Source of the DNA: Pseudogymnoascus destructans | Lineage: Eukaryota; Ascomycota; Leotiomycetes; Thelebolales; Thelebolaceae | NCBI RefSeq assembly: GCF_001641265.1 | Contig: NW_020167533.1 | Coordinates: 124,001-188,000, forward strand | Direction: 5' to 3' | DNA: 64,000 nt | Part shown: piece after piece, positions 32,013 through 41,104 of the stretch | How positions within the stretch are numbered: position 1 is the stretch's first letter | Layout: the number at the start of each line of letters is the position of its first letter | Notes under the pieces: model-generated | What the model was told of the DNA's origin: nothing | What the model saw: only the letters and a program-made list of their open reading frames with translations | Databases searched by the model: none | Made by a program: the position numbers and the translations under genes

Positions 32013-32464
32013 CTACAGGCCAGCCAATTGTCTCGATTTCTAGTTTCTTTTGCCACATATTCTGGATCTTATCATCGATGACCGCGTAACCAAGAACCTT
32101 CCACAACTTCGTCCGTAAAATAAACCAATCAGACTCGAGGTCGTTAAAGTCAAGCCCGGGCTCACTTGGTGATAACTCTTCATCAGCACTCACTGGCCAA
32201 CTCTCTTCCTGATTCTTCGTTCAAGTCTAACATCTCTTCATCAGCGCTAATTCTTCGTTGAAATCTGACATCTCTTCATCAACGCTCATACTGGTCCTGT
32301 CTCCTTCTGATTCCTCGTTCAAATCATCTTCCTTCATATACGAAGAGTAGATATCCGCTGGACAGGGCATTCCTCGAAGCTTTGGGAATATTCTGCGCCA
32401 TTCCGTTGCAATGGCCCGGATACTGTCCAATTCCATCAAGCGTCGTGGATCCTCAAAGAATATG
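32013..32464 (-). pseudogene. F-box/LRR-like host gene, piece 3
   Basis: The minus-strand frame begins at the inversion breakpoint 32464/32465 with IFFEDPRRLMELDSIRAIAT, then WRRIFPKLRGMPCPADIY, then acidic near-repeats (SVDEEMSDFNEE, SADEEMLDLNEES, SADEELSPSE) containing two frameshifts around 32190-32270, then DWFILRTKLWKVLGYAV and IETIGWPVV up to the TA duplication of the pogo element at 32011. It is the sequel to the LRR part now lying inverted at 34293-35325: joining 35325 to 32464 keeps the frame (KAHP then IFFEDPRR). No domain is recognised in this C-terminal part. Confidence 0.65.
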
Positions 32465-33949
32465 CTTTGCGAAGTACATGATCTCTATTTGGCATGGTGT
32501 ACTCAACACAATATCCAGCCACAGGATATTTATAACTTTGACGAGACTGGTTTTCGTGTTGGAGTAGCACCAGGGGAGGATGTAATAGTTCCTGTATCTA
32601 TTACAGAAGTATGTATAATTCAGTACTTGTAACTTAATACAATTAAACTGACACTATTAAAGATGTATGTTCCAATGGCTGAAAACCGCAAATCTATTAC
32701 CGTGATTGAGTCAATCTGTGCTGTTGGACAAGTGCTTCCACCAATTATCATTGTACAAGGACGACAACATATGGCATCTTGGTATAATGAGAAATTGACT
32801 GGCGATGAGCTTGTATTACTTTCAGACTCAGGATATACCAATAGCGAGCTCGCAATGCTATATTTGGAGCATTTTATCATTCATACAGGAGCTGGGCCTG
32901 ATAAACCTCTAAAGGTCCTCCTTATGGACAGCCATATCAGTCATACAACACCAGAGTTCGTTATACGGGCAACTTCAATGAATATCCATCCATATCCGCT
33001 TCCTTCGCATCTTACGCACATTATGCAGCCACTTGATGTTGGTGTTTTTCAACCTTATAAACACTGGCACAAGAAGGCAATTCAATATGCTATGCGTAAT
33101 CTTGATATTGATTATAATATAGCTTCATTCTTTCGGGATTTGAACGAAATCCGCCAGCAGACGTTCAAGAAAGGAACAATCATTAGGTCCTTTCGTGAAG
33201 CTGGAATGTGGCCAATCAACTCTAAAGAAGCTCTCAAGAAAATGAAAGTTTATACGATTTGTGAGCGCACTCTTGATCCTCCACAAATTCCACAGACTCC
33301 AACAAAATTTGTGCATTCTGAGCTCAAATTACGGCACTGGCAAAGTAAAATACCATGTCTTTTGTCTAGTCCTTCAGCACGAGAATGGGATTCTTGGGCA
33401 CGTGGTACAGAAAATGTACTTGTTCAAGGAGAACTGGCTATTCTACAGTATGATTTATTATCTACAAAAGTAGCTAATCAACAGAAGGCGAAGCTCAAAA
33501 GCCGCTCTGTCGCTCAAGCAAATACTGGTCCATTAACTGCTAAGGATGCATGGAAAAAGATTAATGACAAGGCTAGAAAAGACAAGGAAATTCAAGAGCG
33601 AAGGGCGAAATACAAAGCACGAGTAGTGCTTAATAAAGTCAAAAAGGAGCTTCATATTAGTGGAGTTGAGGCCCGTAAAGCAGAGCTTTCAAGAAAGCGG
33701 CAAGTTAGCCAGATGTTAAAGGCGAAGGAGGAGGTGCCTTCTGATTTACTTATTCCAATTACAGATCCAGAAAAAATTGCGCAGGAATCAGAGCTTCAAG
33801 AAGAAGCCAATACTCAATTAATTTCAACGATGGGGTACGAATCACAGGCTGATGACGACGACGAGACAGGATTTATAAGATTCAGTGGATTGGATACAGA
33901 CCTATTTGCGGACAGGGAGGACGAAAATTTAGACCCAGGGTTGTTTTAA
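32465..33949 (+). pseudogene. Transposase of split pogo copy, C-terminal 476 codons
   Basis: Exon 32465-32608 (CEVHDLYLAWCTQHNIQPQD, then IYNFDETGFRVGV with the first catalytic Asp) is joined by a 54 bp intron (GTATGT...CTGAC...AAAG, 32609-32662) to 32663-33949. That exon carries VLLMDSHISHTT and HIMQPLDVGVFQPYKHWH, the other two catalytic Asp residues, and a basic coiled-coil tail ending in an acidic stretch. There is no stop in the whole segment. Together with the 140 codons at 35326-35745 it makes a complete 616-residue protein in frame, so the inversion alone broke this gene. Expression of this half from here is unlikely since the start and promoter lie elsewhere. Confidence 0.85.
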
Positions 33950-34054
33950 ATTTGGGAATAGCTTTAATTTTATCATATGATTCAATCACTCAATTGCTGG
34001 TATAGTTGTTTAGATAGTGGTTGTATTAGATTCTACATAGTTATGATATCTGGT

Positions 34055-34252
34055 AGGCTTCAACTCGCTTTCAGGCTTCAACTCGCTTTCAGGCTTCAAC
34101 TCGCTTTCAGGCTTCAACTCGCTTTCAGGCTTCAACTCGCTTTCAGGCTTCAACTCGCTTTCAGGCTTCAACTCGCTTTCAGGCTTCAACTCGCTTTCAG
34201 GCTTCAACTCGCTTTCAGGCTTCAACTCGCTTTCAGGCTTCAACTCGCTTTC
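34055..34252. repeat. Eleven perfect 18 bp tandem repeats next to a TIR
   Basis: The unit AGGCTTCAACTCGCTTTC is repeated exactly 11 times with no mismatch. The other end of the same transposon (37728-37764) has only about two diverged copies, so the array grew at this end. On either strand it would encode six-residue repeats (RLQLAF or SELKPE), which are not taken as genes. Confidence 0.95.
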
Positions 34253-34292
34253 GCCGACCACCTGTAGGGTGGTCGGTGCGGACACCGACGAT
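34253..34292. repeat. Terminal sequence of split pogo copy with hairpin
   Basis: Contains the palindrome CCGACCACCTGTAGGGTGGT and ends CACCGACGAT before the TA duplication (34293-34294). Matches 37763-37802 with one difference. Confidence 0.85.
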
Positions 34293-35325
34293 TATATGCA
34301 ATGAGAAATGTCGCGCGATGCGCCATCGTCAATCTGCTGAGCTCCTTCTGCGGTCGCAAGGAGCGGGCCTTGCAAGTCTCACAATCCCCCCTCGAGATCG
34401 AGGGTCAAGACTGGTCGCTCATTTCTGACCTCCTTCTCACTCGAACGGTTGAGTTTTTGGTTATTGATGACCACTACTGTGGGCTTTTAATGGCTAGCTC
34501 CAATTATTTCCAAGGACTACCTAGTCCTGCTGTAAGTTTTATCCGCTCCCTCATAATAAACCATGCCTGACCCCATTAGGATAAGTTCTCAAACCTGAAA
34601 GCTCTCACAGTCTATAATTCAGAAAGCAGCCAAGATATTGATAAGCTTTGTCGATTGATTAAAAGTTGTGATTTGCAGGTTTTCCCCTTTGAGCAACCAT
34701 CGCACGGAAGTGAGAGCCTACCCAATCCGACATTGCGGAGCTCCTATCGTGCCTTCGACGACAAAAATCTCAAGGCATTGGCGCTGATCATCCGCCGTTG
34801 TGGCCCCCCCTTAGGATTGTCATCTATGACGTTGACAAGCAAGGAACAGGGAGACCTATGGCCCAAGCTGAAGATGCTGTACCTTGGGGTTGCGGACCAA
34901 CACTGGCTGGAACTATTACCAAAATTCGAGAAGCTTCAAATCCTCCGCTTGGAAAAGTCTATCAGTCAGAACTTCATCGAAAAGATTGCGAAATGCCGAC
35001 ATCTACGGGTCATCGATATCGTTTTTGATGAGCTTGATGACGTAGAAGCGCTCCTTTATATCGCCCGTGGCTGCCCGCTTTTACATAAGTTTAGTGTGAG
35101 GCACCTAGGCCTAGGCTTTATGGGGGAACCGGAGCTGGCGGAAAACCTGTGTGTAGGTCTGTTGCGTGCCCTGCCTCGCCTGGAGCACCTTGAACTTAAC
35201 TGGAGGTTCCGGATGGACGGTGCAAGACTTGTAGACCTCGCACGTCACTGCCCGCGACTCACTGTTCTTGCGCTACCTCGGACTCGATTATGTCTCTCTC
35301 TTGCGCTGTTGACAAAAGCGCATCC
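34293..35325 (+). pseudogene. F-box/LRR-like host gene, piece 2 (inverted)
   Basis: Directly after the transposon end the frame reads ICNEKCRAMRHRQSAELLLR, the in-frame sequel of piece 1 (LPNVRL) when one TA is counted once. A run of six C near 34386 shifts the frame to LEIEGQDWSLISDLLL. A 48 bp intron (34532-34579, GTAAGT...CTGAC...TAG) is followed by leucine-rich repeats: LKMLYLGVADQHWLELL, LQILRLEKS, LRVIDIVFDELDD, LEHLELNWRF and LTVLALPRTRL. These are typical of fungal F-box/LRR proteins, in which the LRR binds substrate for an SCF ubiquitin ligase. The piece stops at the breakpoint 35325/35326. Orientation is opposite to pieces 1, 3 and 4. Confidence 0.7.
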
Positions 35326-35745
35326 CCAGTCTTGTACCGCAGAAATATCATGGGTCGTAACTCGGACTCGTGCAATTGGCTTCGTTTTGACAACTCGAAA
35401 GAGGATCGAAGAGCTCTTTATAAAGCTCTGAAACCAACGCCATGAAGGTGCTGGTTTAGGCGGTATTTCCGCTGCCCGCAAGTGGCCAATTGCTGTAAAA
35501 ACCATCGCTTTTGACGCCCCATAGCCCGCAAAATATGAATCCTCTACATATTTGTATATAGCCTTGATTTGTGCCTCTGAAAGTATCTTATTCTGGCCTC
35601 CGTAAATAGGGTTTGGTGCCTGGGCTTTGAGTTTCGCTCGTCGGAGGTTCGTATTGAGGGTCTTCGCATTTATATTGAATATTCGTGCAGCGGTTATAGG
35701 CTTTTCTGAAGGGTTGTCGCGGAGGAATTGGAGGGCATCATCCAT
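35326..35745 (-). pseudogene. Transposase of split pogo copy, N-terminal 140 codons
   Basis: From the ATG at 35745 the minus strand encodes MDDALQFLRDNPSEKPITAA with a helix-turn-helix, then KILSEAQIKAIYKYVEDSYF and a CENP-B-like second DNA-binding segment ending HDISAVQDW at 35326. The next codons of the protein are found at 32465 on the + strand. No stop or frameshift. The longer antisense extension into 35245 is read-through over the LRR sequence. Confidence 0.85.
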
Positions 35746-35816
35746 TGTATTAGATTTCAAGTACGACGACGAAGCAGTTTTGTCACAAGTGTATAGATGA
35801 AAGGGAGAAACATATA

Positions 35817-37677
35817 ACGTGGTTTACCACCAAACGGAACATCCCACCAAATGAAACACTTTCCGATAGCATCGCAACCTCAAACCCAATTACTCCACCA
35901 CACCACAACAAAAAGATGCCTCAGAAAGCTAATGAAGGCCGAGTTTTACTAGCCATTCAAGCTACCAAATCACCCCACAAACTGTCCATCCGACGTGCTG
36001 CGCAGCTATATGAGGTCCCACATGTAACACTTACCCGTCGCATACACGGAAGCCAACCACGAGCTGGTAGACGCGACAAACAACGTCCATTGACCCCAAT
36101 TGAGGAAGAGGAGCTCATACGATACGTACTTGACCTAGATTCGCGAGGATTTCCACCTCGAATTGAGGATGTACGAGATATAGCGAATCTCCTCCGTGCG
36201 ACGCGTCGCGAACCCCCAGTTGGAAAAAACTGGCCCTACCGCTTTGTACACAATGAACCAAAGCTTAAGACGCGTCTCTCTCGTGCGTACGACCTCCAGC
36301 GAGCCCTCTGCGAAGATCCTGATTGTATAAGAAAGTGGTTTGAGCTGGTAAAGAACATGCAGGCGAAGTACAGCATCCAGGATGCTGACTTCTACAACTT
36401 TGATGAGACGGGCTTTATGATGGGTGTTATCTGTGGGAATATGGTTGTTACGAGCTCAGATCGAAAAGGCCGAGCAAAGCAGCTTCAGTCTGGTAATCGG
36501 GAATGGGCAACAGCGATTGAATGTGTGAGTGCAGACGGCTTTGTAGTGCCTGCATACTTGATTGTACAAGGCAAGCATCACCTTGCGCCTTGGTACACAG
36601 AGTGCAGCCTTCCACCTACTTGGGCCATCAAGACCTCACCAAATGGCTGGACCGACAATGATACAGGTCTAGACTGGATAAAACACTTTAATCAGCATAC
36701 ACGTGTACGAACACAAGGGGTCTGGCGGATGATTGTCCTAGATGGCCATGAGAGCCACCTATCTGCCCAGTTTGATATGTACTGCAAGGAGAACAACATT
36801 ATTACGCTCTGTCTCCCTGCGCACTCCTCACATCTTACCCAGCCTCTTGATGTTGGGTGTTTTAGTGTACTAAAGCGAATGTATGGTCGAGAACTTGAGG
36901 TCTTCATTAAGGCCTCTATTACCCATATCACTAAGATTGAGTTCTTTATTGCATTCAAGGCTGCCCACGACCATACAATGACAACTGAAAATATCCTAGC
37001 TGGCTTTCGAGGTACTGGCCTAGTCCCGTACAACCCAGAAGCAGTTCTCTCAAAGCTTGATATCAAGTTACGGACGCCAACACCAACTGGATCCCCCCTA
37101 CTAGAGGCTGACCCTTGGGTCCCTCAAACGCCACAAACCCCAGCTGATGCAATTTTGCAGTCTAAGTTTGTACAGAATAGAATTGGAATTCATCAAGGAA
37201 GCTCCCCAACAACGATTTTTTCAGCTGTAAAGCAGCTGGTGAAGGGTACAGACCGCATTGCGCACCAAATGACCCTTATACAAGAGGAGGTCCGTACCCT
37301 TCGAAAGGCCAACACAGCACTTTCAAAGCGTCGGAAAGCCAAGCGTACACGTGTCCAAGATGGAGGGTCACTTACTATAGAAGATGCTCAAAAACTGATC
37401 GCTGAAAAAGAGGATAAAGGGTTGAAACGACAGAAAAGGTCAAATGAGGAGGGTGCTGTAGAGGCTGGTCCATCGACTTCGCGGCGCTGTGGGAGGTGCG
37501 GCAAGACTGGGCATAATGTACGAACCTGTCAAGAGGTTGAAGAGATATTAGGAGAAGAGAATTCAATTGAGTGTAGTTAATTTTAATGTGTTAGGGTGGA
37601 GTAATTGGGTTTGAGGTTGCGATGCTATCGGAAAGTGTTTCATTTGGTGGGATGTTCCGTTTGGTGGTAAACCACGT
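35817..37677 (+). mobile_element. Intact pogo/Fot1-like transposon (copy C) with 83 bp perfect TIRs
   Basis: Both ends start ACGTGGTTTACCACCAAACG and are identical inverted repeats for 83 bp. TA duplications are at 35815-35816 and 37678-37679; the outer TATA makes the exact edge ambiguous by two bases. The 1,861 bp element contains one open transposase gene and sits in the 5' leader of another pogo-family copy. Perfect TIRs and an intact gene suggest recent activity. Confidence 0.95.
35916..37580 (+). CDS. Pogo/Fot1-type transposase with C-terminal zinc knuckle (554 aa), intact
   Basis: The ATG at 35916 (MPQKANEGRVLLAIQATKSP) opens a psq-type helix-turn-helix (residues 8-50, SIRRAAQLYEVPHVTLTRRI). 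A CENP-B-type domain (60-125) follows, then the DDE core with DFYNFDETGFMMGV, MIVLDGHESHLS and HLTQPLDVGCFSVLK (DDD type), and AGFRGTGLVPYNP, conserved after the core. The tail is basic and coiled and ends in a CCHC zinc knuckle (CGRCGKTGHNVRTC, about residues 527-540), then a short acidic end. The knuckle is of the kind found in retroelement Gag proteins and could add nucleic-acid binding. The other pogo proteins in this window lack it. No stop or frameshift. Confidence 0.95.
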   Translation: MPQKANEGRVLLAIQATKSPHKLSIRRAAQLYEVPHVTLTRRIHGSQPRAGRRDKQRPLTPIEEEELIRYVLDLDSRGFPPRIEDVRDIANLLRATRREPPVGKNWPYRFVHNEPKLKTRLSRAYDLQRALCEDPDCIRKWFELVKNMQAKYSIQDADFYNFDETGFMMGVICGNMVVTSSDRKGRAKQLQSGNREWATAIECVSADGFVVPAYLIVQGKHHLAPWYTECSLPPTWAIKTSPNGWTDNDTGLDWIKHFNQHTRVRTQGVWRMIVLDGHESHLSAQFDMYCKENNIITLCLPAHSSHLTQPLDVGCFSVLKRMYGRELEVFIKASITHITKIEFFIAFKAAHDHTMTTENILAGFRGTGLVPYNPEAVLSKLDIKLRTPTPTGSPLLEADPWVPQTPQTPADAILQSKFVQNRIGIHQGSSPTTIFSAVKQLVKGTDRIAHQMTLIQEEVRTLRKANTALSKRRKAKRTRVQDGGSLTIEDAQKLIAEKEDKGLKRQKRSNEEGAVEAGPSTSRRCGRCGKTGHNVRTCQEVEEILGEENSIECS

Positions 37678-37762
37678 TATAATTTGTGTGTAAATCTCTT
37701 CTTCGGCTATGTACAAGACCCCTGGCGGGCTTCATCTCGCTTTCGGGCTTCAACTCGCTTTC

Positions 37763-37802
37763 GCCGACCACCTGTAGGGTGGTCGGTGCGAACACCGACG
37801 AT
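37763..37802. repeat. Outer terminal sequence of split pogo copy A
   Basis: Same 40 bases as 34253-34292 with one C/T change, and the same orientation on the + strand. Direct rather than inverted orientation is the footprint of the inversion. Confidence 0.85.
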
Positions 37803-37804
37803 TA

Positions 37805-38124
37805 AGCCTAACATTCGGGAGTGCTGCTTCATCAACAGCGGGATTCTCTAAAGAAAGAAGAAGATGTTCCACAAAGGTCATATTTCGTCTGAAGCGCTCT
37901 CGTGATGCTACAAAGAGGCAATTAAGTGACCCAATGTCAGGCGTGCGGAACTGCATGTCGTTCAGAGAGCCTTTGCAGAGCTTTTTCAAAGCTGCCACGC
38001 TCCACGTGATGTTCACACAGGCACAATTCAAAAGATCTGGTACCATGTGAACATTGTCGACGACCAATCTAACAATTTCCGGGAGCACAAGTGGATTTAA
38101 TCGATTATAAATCGTAGCCATCAT
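37805..38124 (-). pseudogene. F-box/LRR-like host gene, piece 1 (N-terminus)
   Basis: From the ATG at 38124 the minus strand reads MMATIYNRLNPLVLPEIVRL. An F-box-like pattern (LVLPEIVRLVVDNV...LLNCACVNITWSVAALKKL) lies in residues 8-55, followed by the conserved-looking LNDMQFRTPDIGSLNCLFVA and ending LPNVRL at the TA (37803-37804) used by the pogo insertion. The longer frame to 38166 starts with TTG and is not preferred. F-box proteins recruit substrates to SCF ubiquitin ligases; that role is assumed from the domain pattern, and the assignment rests on the combination with the LRR part. Confidence 0.65.
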
Positions 38125-38159
38125 AAATCGGGGTGAAAGGGATGAAGCAGCAGCGATGT

Positions 38160-38286
38160 CCCCCAACGTTCACCTTAATCAGACGACATACAGACTGATG
38201 TGGCTCTCGAGATTCGGCAGATTGTAGCCCTTAAGTATGAGGCGGAACTAACTGACCCCTCTGCCAATGTGCGGCAAGGAATTAAA
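38160..38286 (+). other. Short unexplained open segment
   Basis: The + strand reads QTDVALEIRQIVALKYEAEL and continues to a TAG near 38295. It looks like the tail of a protein but has no start or domain, and is squeezed between the host gene start and the pogo relic. Confidence 0.2.
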
Positions 38287-39429
38287 TCAGAATAGTCTTG
38301 CGAAGCCGCTACGGATCACATTAAGAGCCATAGACTCTTTACGGGCTGAAAGGTAGGCAGTAAGGAAGTCTGGTTTGTCGATATGGTTGACCCTAGCCTG
38401 CATATACTCCTCAACTTGCTTTCCATATGACCGCTTCAGAACTGCAAAGCAGCTAACATCTAGTGGCTGCAAAATATGTGATGAATACGGAGGCATACAG
38501 AACATAATAATTAAGTGCTCTGAACAAAACATGTCAAACTCTGGAGTAGAGTGACTCCCGTGGCCATCAAGAATAAGAAGCCGATAAATAGCCTTTGTAC
38601 GTTCCTTAGTTTGTTTCTCAAAGATGTCTGTAAACCAAGTTAGGCCAAGAGAGTCGTTTGTGCACCCGTTTTCACTAACTGCAATAGTCCAATCGCGTGG
38701 TAATGCGTCTGTATACCACAAAGAGATATGGACCTTGCCTTCGAAGATAATCATAGGAGGTAGTGCCTAGCCGTTAGAACTCACACATTCAATAGCTGTA
38801 ACCCATTCGCGTTTCCTAGGTTGCACTCAAACAGGCTTACCAGCCCGTATAGAACCTGTAATAACCTTTGTAGTTGTAATTACTCCCATTTGAAATCCAG
38901 TCTCATCAAAGTTATATATATCCTCCTCTTGAATCCCATATTTAGCAATTGTATTCTGCACAAGCTGAAACCAGTGTTGAATAATTATAAGATCTTCACA
39001 TTTTGACTGCTAATAATCGTATTTACAGGTGTATTTTGACTAGAGGGTGCTGTGTCGCTAGATGAAGTTTTGAACCTAGCATTTGCCAACTGTAAGTGGA
39101 TTATCTTGATCTGTATCCAACCGTTTTTGAAGTAGTAGATTTGCCATTTGTTGTACAGAATTAGGTCTAAGTGGTAGGCCTCGCTCCTCCATAGATAATA
39201 TCCATTAGACAAGTGTTAACTCCTTAGTAGCTGTGAGTTTAAGTTTTGTAGACCGTAAACTGTGTCATGTAGGGCGTCCGTTAATGCGTGCCCGCAAAGT
39301 CGATTCAGGGATATCGTACGCGTTTGCAGCACCTCTAACACTTGTAAAGTGTCCATCTTTATAGGCTTGTATTGCTAGAGTCATTCGACCCTCTTTGTGG
39401 ATCGATTGGAGGTCAATTGGTTGAGACAT
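38287..39429 (-). pseudogene. Pogo/Fot1-type transposase relic with several stops
   Basis: An N-terminal piece from the ATG at 39429 (MSQPIDLQSIHKEGRMTLAI, helix-turn-helix) ends at a stop after 54 codons. After a scrambled stretch, EEDIYNFDETGFQMGVITTT appears near 38940-38880, then an in-frame TGA, KREWVTAIECVSSNG, a TAG, and an open piece (38754-38287) with LLILDGHGSHSTPEFD and HILQPLDVSCFAVLKRSYGK. All three catalytic Asp are thus present in fragments. The TAG sits where related proteins have Trp (NGWALPPM type), as expected from a G-to-A change of TGG. The C-terminal tail is missing. No TIRs were identified. Old copy. Confidence 0.8.
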
Positions 39430-39593
39430 GTTAATTTGAAGGTGGGTATACATGTTAGAATTCGTGATGCGTGCACCACTCGATTATAAAGTATGTTACT
39501 AAAAATATCTCGTAGCTAAGCTAAAACGGGTCAAAATACCCTGCTCCCCTTCGAATTGTAACTTGGTCATGATGGCTTTCTCTACCAACTAGT

Positions 39594-39672
39594 GTAAGGA
39601 TGCCTCCGCCCTCAGTGACGGAAGGGATCGGAGTCAGGCAGGTTACGGTCACATGGGAAGAGTTAGGGCAGG
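39594..39672 (+). repeat. 80 bp dispersed repeat (copy 1)
   Basis: Starts GTAAGGATGCCTCC and ends GGGCAGG before TTA. A second copy lies at 49752-49828. In both places a pogo relic lies on one side, and a transposable element begins right after TTA(G) on the other. Its parent element is not identified. Confidence 0.6.
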
Positions 39673-39675
39673 TTA

Positions 39676-41101
39676 GCCGAGTTGGACCCATTTCGGGTAC
39701 TTAAGGGGATTGATCCAACGGGGTTCCTCATCATCTTTTTTGTATCCTTCGTAGTAGACCTATAGGATAGCATCCATTTAGCCTCCAACTCGCACTCTCA
39801 TATGCTATTACTGTGAGCTGGGTGCCCTGTGTCCTTACAGCATCTTGAAAGCTTGACTAACGCTCAAGCTCTAGAAGCTTTCTGGTTCTCCCATGATGAT
39901 ATTCGCTAGCTTACCCCTCTCCTCCACCTCCACAATGTCTCTTGGTCAAGAGGCATTCGGCCAACCCCTAAGTTAGCCTTGTATATCCTTTGTGCATGGC
40001 TTGCCTTTCTAGGAGATGGTCGACTCTCGAGAGGCTCTTTGGTTAAGGCCTCAGTTGAGTATTGTCTTTACAGATACAATACTCTTCCTTTATACGACCT
40101 TTTCTAGAATACTCGAGTGGCATCTGCAGCTTATGTACAAGTGTATAGAAGCCTTCTTAACAGCTGTTAAGGAGATAGGAGGAGCAGGGGGCATCTAGGG
40201 CTTCGTTAATGGAACCTTTCACCCCATTAACGACCAACAGGACAAGAGGAACAGCGTCTTGTCTTTTCTGGCCATAAGCGCCTTCATGGTATTAACTATC
40301 AAGTGATAGTTACGCTAGATGGTATTATGTCGTTAGTAACAGGACCTTAGCCTGGTCTAGTTAATGACTAGACTATGTGGCGCCACTCTTCTATAGAGCA
40401 GCACTTACGAGAGGTATCCCCTTTTGCGCCTTTTCTTGATTATACTAACTATTTACGCTATCTAGGTTATGAATGGTCATGAGACCATCCTTTGAGTATA
40501 TGGTGACCTAGCATATAGAGCTGCCTTTGGTATAGCTTGCCTGTGGACCCATCTACAAGGAAGACACTTCCTTAGTGTTAAGGAAAGGGCTTGGAATAAA
40601 GTGCTTTCCTCTGCTCAAATTGCTGTTAAGCAAGCCTTTAGCAATGTCCACATCCTTTGGACGTATATATCCTTTGGAAAGGGGCTTCGGTTAGGGTTTC
40701 AACCTGTTAGTGTATACTTTCTAGTAGTAGTGCTTCTTGTAAACTGCCATACCTATATCCAAGGCATATCTGCTTCTAGGTCACATTTTATAGTGCCTCT
40801 ACCAACAGTAGAGGCTTATTTATTATTATAACTAATCTACAGGTAAGTTTAGACTACTCTCCTCCTCTCCTCCTCTCTTGTCTCTTGTGTGGACTTGGCT
40901 TCGTAATAAGCTAAGGATCTTAGTAACTGTAAGGACACAGGGCACCCAGCTCACAGTAATAGCATATGAGAGTGCGAGTTGGAGGTTAAACGGATGCTAT
41001 CCTATAGGTCTACTATGAAGGATACAAAAAAGATGAAGGGGGAACCCCATGAGTCGATTGTCTCAAGTACCTGAAAACCATCCGACTCAGTTCCGACTCG
41101 G
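39676..41101 (+). mobile_element. PIF/Harbinger-type DNA transposon relic
   Basis: About 165 bp inverted ends: 39676-39840 and 40928-41101 match with scattered differences, including GTCCTTACAG/CTGTAAGGAC at the inner edge and CCGAGTTGG/CCGACTCGG at the tips. The 3 bp TTA is present on both sides (39673-39675 and 41102-41104), the duplication typical of PIF/Harbinger. The inside encodes a heavily mutated DDE_Tnp_4-like transposase. Confidence 0.75.
39840..40835 (+). pseudogene. Harbinger-type (DDE_Tnp_4) transposase relic
   Basis: Read across several frames: LEAFWFSHDDIR and SWSRGIRPTPKLALYILCAW resemble the N-terminal helical domain of fungal Harbinger transposases; GTFHPINDQQDKRNSVLSFL the first catalytic region (usually DGT.R.I..P...Q...YSGHK); LDGIMSLVTGP*PGLVND the stretch before the second; VYGDLAYRAAFGI the second catalytic Asp (GD.AY); and ERAWNKVLSSAQIAVKQAFS with QPVSVYFLVVVLLVNCHTYI the conserved C-terminal block. 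The first catalytic Asp appears changed to Asn (VNGTFHP). Several TAG stops and frameshifts are present. Function is lost. Confidence 0.75.
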
Positions 41102-41104
41102 TTA

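Larger units (their letters stand above)
32465..34292 (+). mobile_element. 3' half of a pogo-family transposon (copy A), inside inverted block
   Basis: The right end at 34292 (CACCGACGAT, then TA) has a 58 bp terminal sequence equal, except for one C/T change, to the end at 37745-37802. The two ends now lie in direct orientation although TIRs should be inverted. The left edge at 32465 is not a TIR; it starts in mid-transposase exactly where the fragment at 35326-35745 stops. The two parts are the halves of one element separated by an inversion. Confidence 0.85.
35326..37802 (-). mobile_element. 5' half of the split pogo copy A (with copy C nested inside)
   Basis: The outer end at 37802 (reverse complement starts ATCGTCGGTGTTCGCACCGA) is followed by TA and host coding sequence. 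Inward lie the 5' leader, the nested element C at 35817-37677, and the N-terminal transposase codons to the breakpoint. This half and 32465-34292 together form one complete element of about 2.4 kb once element C is left out. Confidence 0.85.

Noticed and set aside
34055..34252. CRISPR-like array
   Set aside because: The repeats are head to tail without spacers and sit in a eukaryotic transposon end.
34010..34285. Open frames of perfect six-residue repeats (RLQLAF on +, SELKPE on -)
   Set aside because: They are translations of the 18 bp tandem array, which is divisible by three and so stays open in every frame. No start context or domain.
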